Below the pieces are notes generated by a model. It saw nothing but the letters and a program-made list of their open reading frames with translations, was not told where the DNA came from and did not search any database. Positions 4,543-6,051 of a stretch of DNA of 6,051 nt are shown here, in pieces (positions within the stretch are counted from its first letter, which is position 1; each line of letters starts with the position of its first letter). Source of the DNA: a bacterium (GTDB lineage Bacteria > Fidelibacterota > Marinisomatia > Marinisomatales > JAHJCW01); contig JAUXHY010000085.1 of the NCBI GenBank assembly GCA_030621275.1, positions 1 to 6,051 on the forward strand. Reading direction: 5' to 3'. The position numbers and the translations under genes are program-made.

Positions 4543-6051
4543 TTAAAACCCGAGTAATAAAGTTAGATAATATCGATTTTCATTACCATAGTTTACTTTG
4601 TCTCTATTGTAAAGCTTAGTAAAATCTGTTATTCCACGGTGCACTTCAAAACCTAATGCTGTTGGATAATTATAAAATGAAAATCCATTAAATCGTAATT
4701 GTAAACCAACCGATTGTTTCAAATCAAAATCGTTGGTCCAAGTATCTCCTAATTGGTATTCAAGACCTATTGTAGAATTTTGCCATATCATCCAACCTAA
4801 CGGTATATGTTCTTGTCTAAAGATCGGAATCCGCAAGGCAATTTCCGAAAAAATAGATTGTGTACCTTCAAAACTGTAATATGGATAACCTTGAATACCA
4901 TCCATACCGCCTCCAAAATAATTGAAAAATGATTCAACCGAAGAATTTGATAACCAACCACCTTTCGTAGTAAAATTAAGCGTCCATCTTTTTGATGGTA
5001 AAACTGATGTATGAATAGAACCATTTGCATCAATTCTTAAATAATTATTCGGAGCAAATTGTTCGATTAAAGTACCCGAATCTGATAAATTTAATCCGTC
5101 GATAAAATCATTCATTTCATAAGAAATATTTGCTTTGAATCTATACCCTTTGGAAGGATTAATATTTCGATCAACGGTTGTCTTAATATTATCCCATCCG
5201 AACTTGATACCTGTCGACAAACCACGGTAATAATCGTAAGCATATCCGATTTCAGAACTTACATTGACAATACTCTCTTTAATATATGCACGATATCTTT
5301 GCCATTGTGTATAAATATCAATTACGTCATTGCCAAAAAAAGGCAATTTCAAGCCTGCTCGCATTAAAACAAATCGGAATTTTAATCTATCATCAATATC
5401 ATAAACCGAATATTTAGATTGTTCAACCGTATTCCGGGTAGCATACATAAACTCAGTATAAACAGTTGGATATAATTTTCGATAAGTTAAATTAAAAGAA
5501 AAATCAATGTCTTTATCAAAATTAACAGATGCTCCCCCACTTACCGACAACTTATCTAACATTTCACTTGAATAAAAATAGAATCCCGGTTTAAAAGTAC
5601 CATAGTCAATCATTAATCGCGGCATCACAAACATTTGTGCAAAATTATCCTGATACTTTGTTGCAACACTATTATCCGGATTATTGACAGATGGTTGGTA
5701 TTCTGAATTTCCAAGATTAGAATAAACCACTGAATTAACTACTCTCGGATTATCTATTAGTGCAATCTTATATCCACCGTCTTGATATAATGAAAACAAT
5801 AATTTACCATCTTTGTTTACATCAGGCATAAATGCACCCCCCTTTACATTGGTATAGTTTATTACACCTAAAGTATCTTGTTGAACAATATTATATATTC
5901 CGTTTATATCTGTAGAAAAAAGTAACTTTCCATCATTGGTGATACAAACATCTCTTTCATCATTATCAACTGTAGAAATAATATCAGCAACATTATAACA
6001 ATCAGAACCCGCTTTTACCACTTTAGCCAATAAGGGTTCATTTACTGTATT
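4543..6051 (-). CDS. TolB-like propeller / Omp85-like outer-membrane barrel protein, 5'-truncated
   Basis: The C-terminal 502 residues of a larger protein. The frame stays open through the right edge (codons Asn-Thr-Val-Asn-Glu-Pro-Leu), so the TTG at 6030 is not the real start. Numbering from the edge, residues 33-57 and 71-99 are PD40/TolB-type propeller blades, each with a DGKLLFS strand. A linker with FAQMFVMPRLMIDYG (137-151) leads to a barrel of about 360 residues rich in alternating aromatic strands. Omp85 hallmarks are NPSKGYRF (298-305) and a GGGMDGIQGY turn (380-389) that aligns with the L6 RGF/Y loop, then SEIALRIP. The chain ends LTLLLGF, a terminal-Phe beta signal for BAM-dependent insertion. 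It should sit in the outer membrane with the propeller in the periplasm. Its substrate is unknown. TolB proper is excluded by the barrel, and BamA by the absence of visible POTRA domains, although more could lie upstream. Confidence 0.82.
   Translation of the reverse strand, partial: NTVNEPLLAKVVKAGSDCYNVADIISTVDNDERDVCITNDGKLLFSTDINGIYNIVQQDTLGVINYTNVKGGAFMPDVNKDGKLLFSLYQDGGYKIALIDNPRVVNSVVYSNLGNSEYQPSVNNPDNSVATKYQDNFAQMFVMPRLMIDYGTFKPGFYFYSSEMLDKLSVSGGASVNFDKDIDFSFNLTYRKLYPTVYTEFMYATRNTVEQSKYSVYDIDDRLKFRFVLMRAGLKLPFFGNDVIDIYTQWQRYRAYIKESIVNVSSEIGYAYDYYRGLSTGIKFGWDNIKTTVDRNINPSKGYRFKANISYEMNDFIDGLNLSDSGTLIEQFAPNNYLRIDANGSIHTSVLPSKRWTLNFTTKGGWLSNSSVESFFNYFGGGMDGIQGYPYYSFEGTQSIFSEIALRIPIFRQEHIPLGWMIWQNSTIGLEYQLGDTWTNDFDLKQSVGLQLRFNGFSFYNYPTALGFEVHRGITDFTKLYNRDKVNYGNENRYYLTLLLGF
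5755..5955 (-). other. Two PD40/TolB-type propeller blades
   Basis: This segment encodes two similar units. The first has ITNDGKLLFSTDINGIYNI and the second VNKDGKLLFSLYQDGGYKI. The shared pattern (Asp-Gly-Lys-Leu-Leu-Phe-Ser, then 5-6 residues, Gly-x-Tyr-x-Ile) is typical of WD40-like PD40 blades in TolB and related proteins. Further blades are expected beyond the window edge, since a propeller needs at least five or six. Confidence 0.8.

Noticed and set aside
4797..5033. Minus-strand open frame of 78 codons
   Set aside because: It is in another frame within the barrel coding region, whose own frame carries clear Omp85 motifs.
4543..6030. TTG at 6030 as the start of the propeller-barrel gene
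   Set aside because: The frame continues open to the window edge, a propeller cannot be complete with two blades, and no signal peptide follows this codon. The gene is 5'-truncated.

Overview
The window is an AT-rich stretch of bacterial DNA with all seven genes on the minus strand. They are packed almost end to end and are probably one transcription unit, read from right (6051) to left (1). No RNA gene, mobile element, CRISPR array or gene-free stretch is present. The longest gap between genes is 26 bases (1357-1382). No promoter or terminator is visible, so both must lie outside. The organism is a diderm (Gram-negative-type) bacterium, because the window encodes an Omp85-type outer-membrane barrel and a BamD lipoprotein. 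The mix of a TolB-like propeller fused to an Omp85-like barrel, a DUF5683-like membrane protein, BamD and NadD, together with low G+C and weak Shine-Dalgarno signals, suggests the Fibrobacterota-Chlorobiota-Bacteroidota (FCB) group. Marinimicrobia (SAR406) or Ignavibacteria-like lineages are plausible. This placement is an inference from protein style and not a proven identity.

In transcription order: (1) 6051-4543, the C-terminal 502 residues of a larger protein with TolB/PD40-type propeller repeats followed by an Omp85-like outer-membrane barrel. (2) 4541-3660, a secreted or membrane protein resembling DUF5683, with a TTG start. (3) 3672-2887, the BamD lipoprotein of the barrel-assembly machinery. 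(4) 2890-2306, NadD, nicotinate-nucleotide adenylyltransferase of NAD synthesis. (5) 2306-1383, a CaCA-family Na+/Ca2+ exchanger-like antiporter. (6) 1356-703, FtsE, the ATPase of the FtsEX complex. (7) 706-1, FtsX, its membrane partner, cut off by the window edge.

The first three genes form an outer-membrane block: a barrel protein, an envelope protein of unknown function and a BAM accessory lipoprotein. The last two control septal peptidoglycan hydrolysis during division. NadD and the exchanger sit between them as housekeeping genes. Stop and start codons overlap or nearly touch at five of six junctions (ATGA at NadD/BamD and FtsX/FtsE, TAATG at exchanger/NadD), so translational coupling is likely. 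The most unusual item is the propeller-barrel hybrid. It has propeller repeats where typical Omp85 proteins have POTRA domains, and Gln in place of the hallmark Arg of the Omp85 L6 RGF/Y motif.
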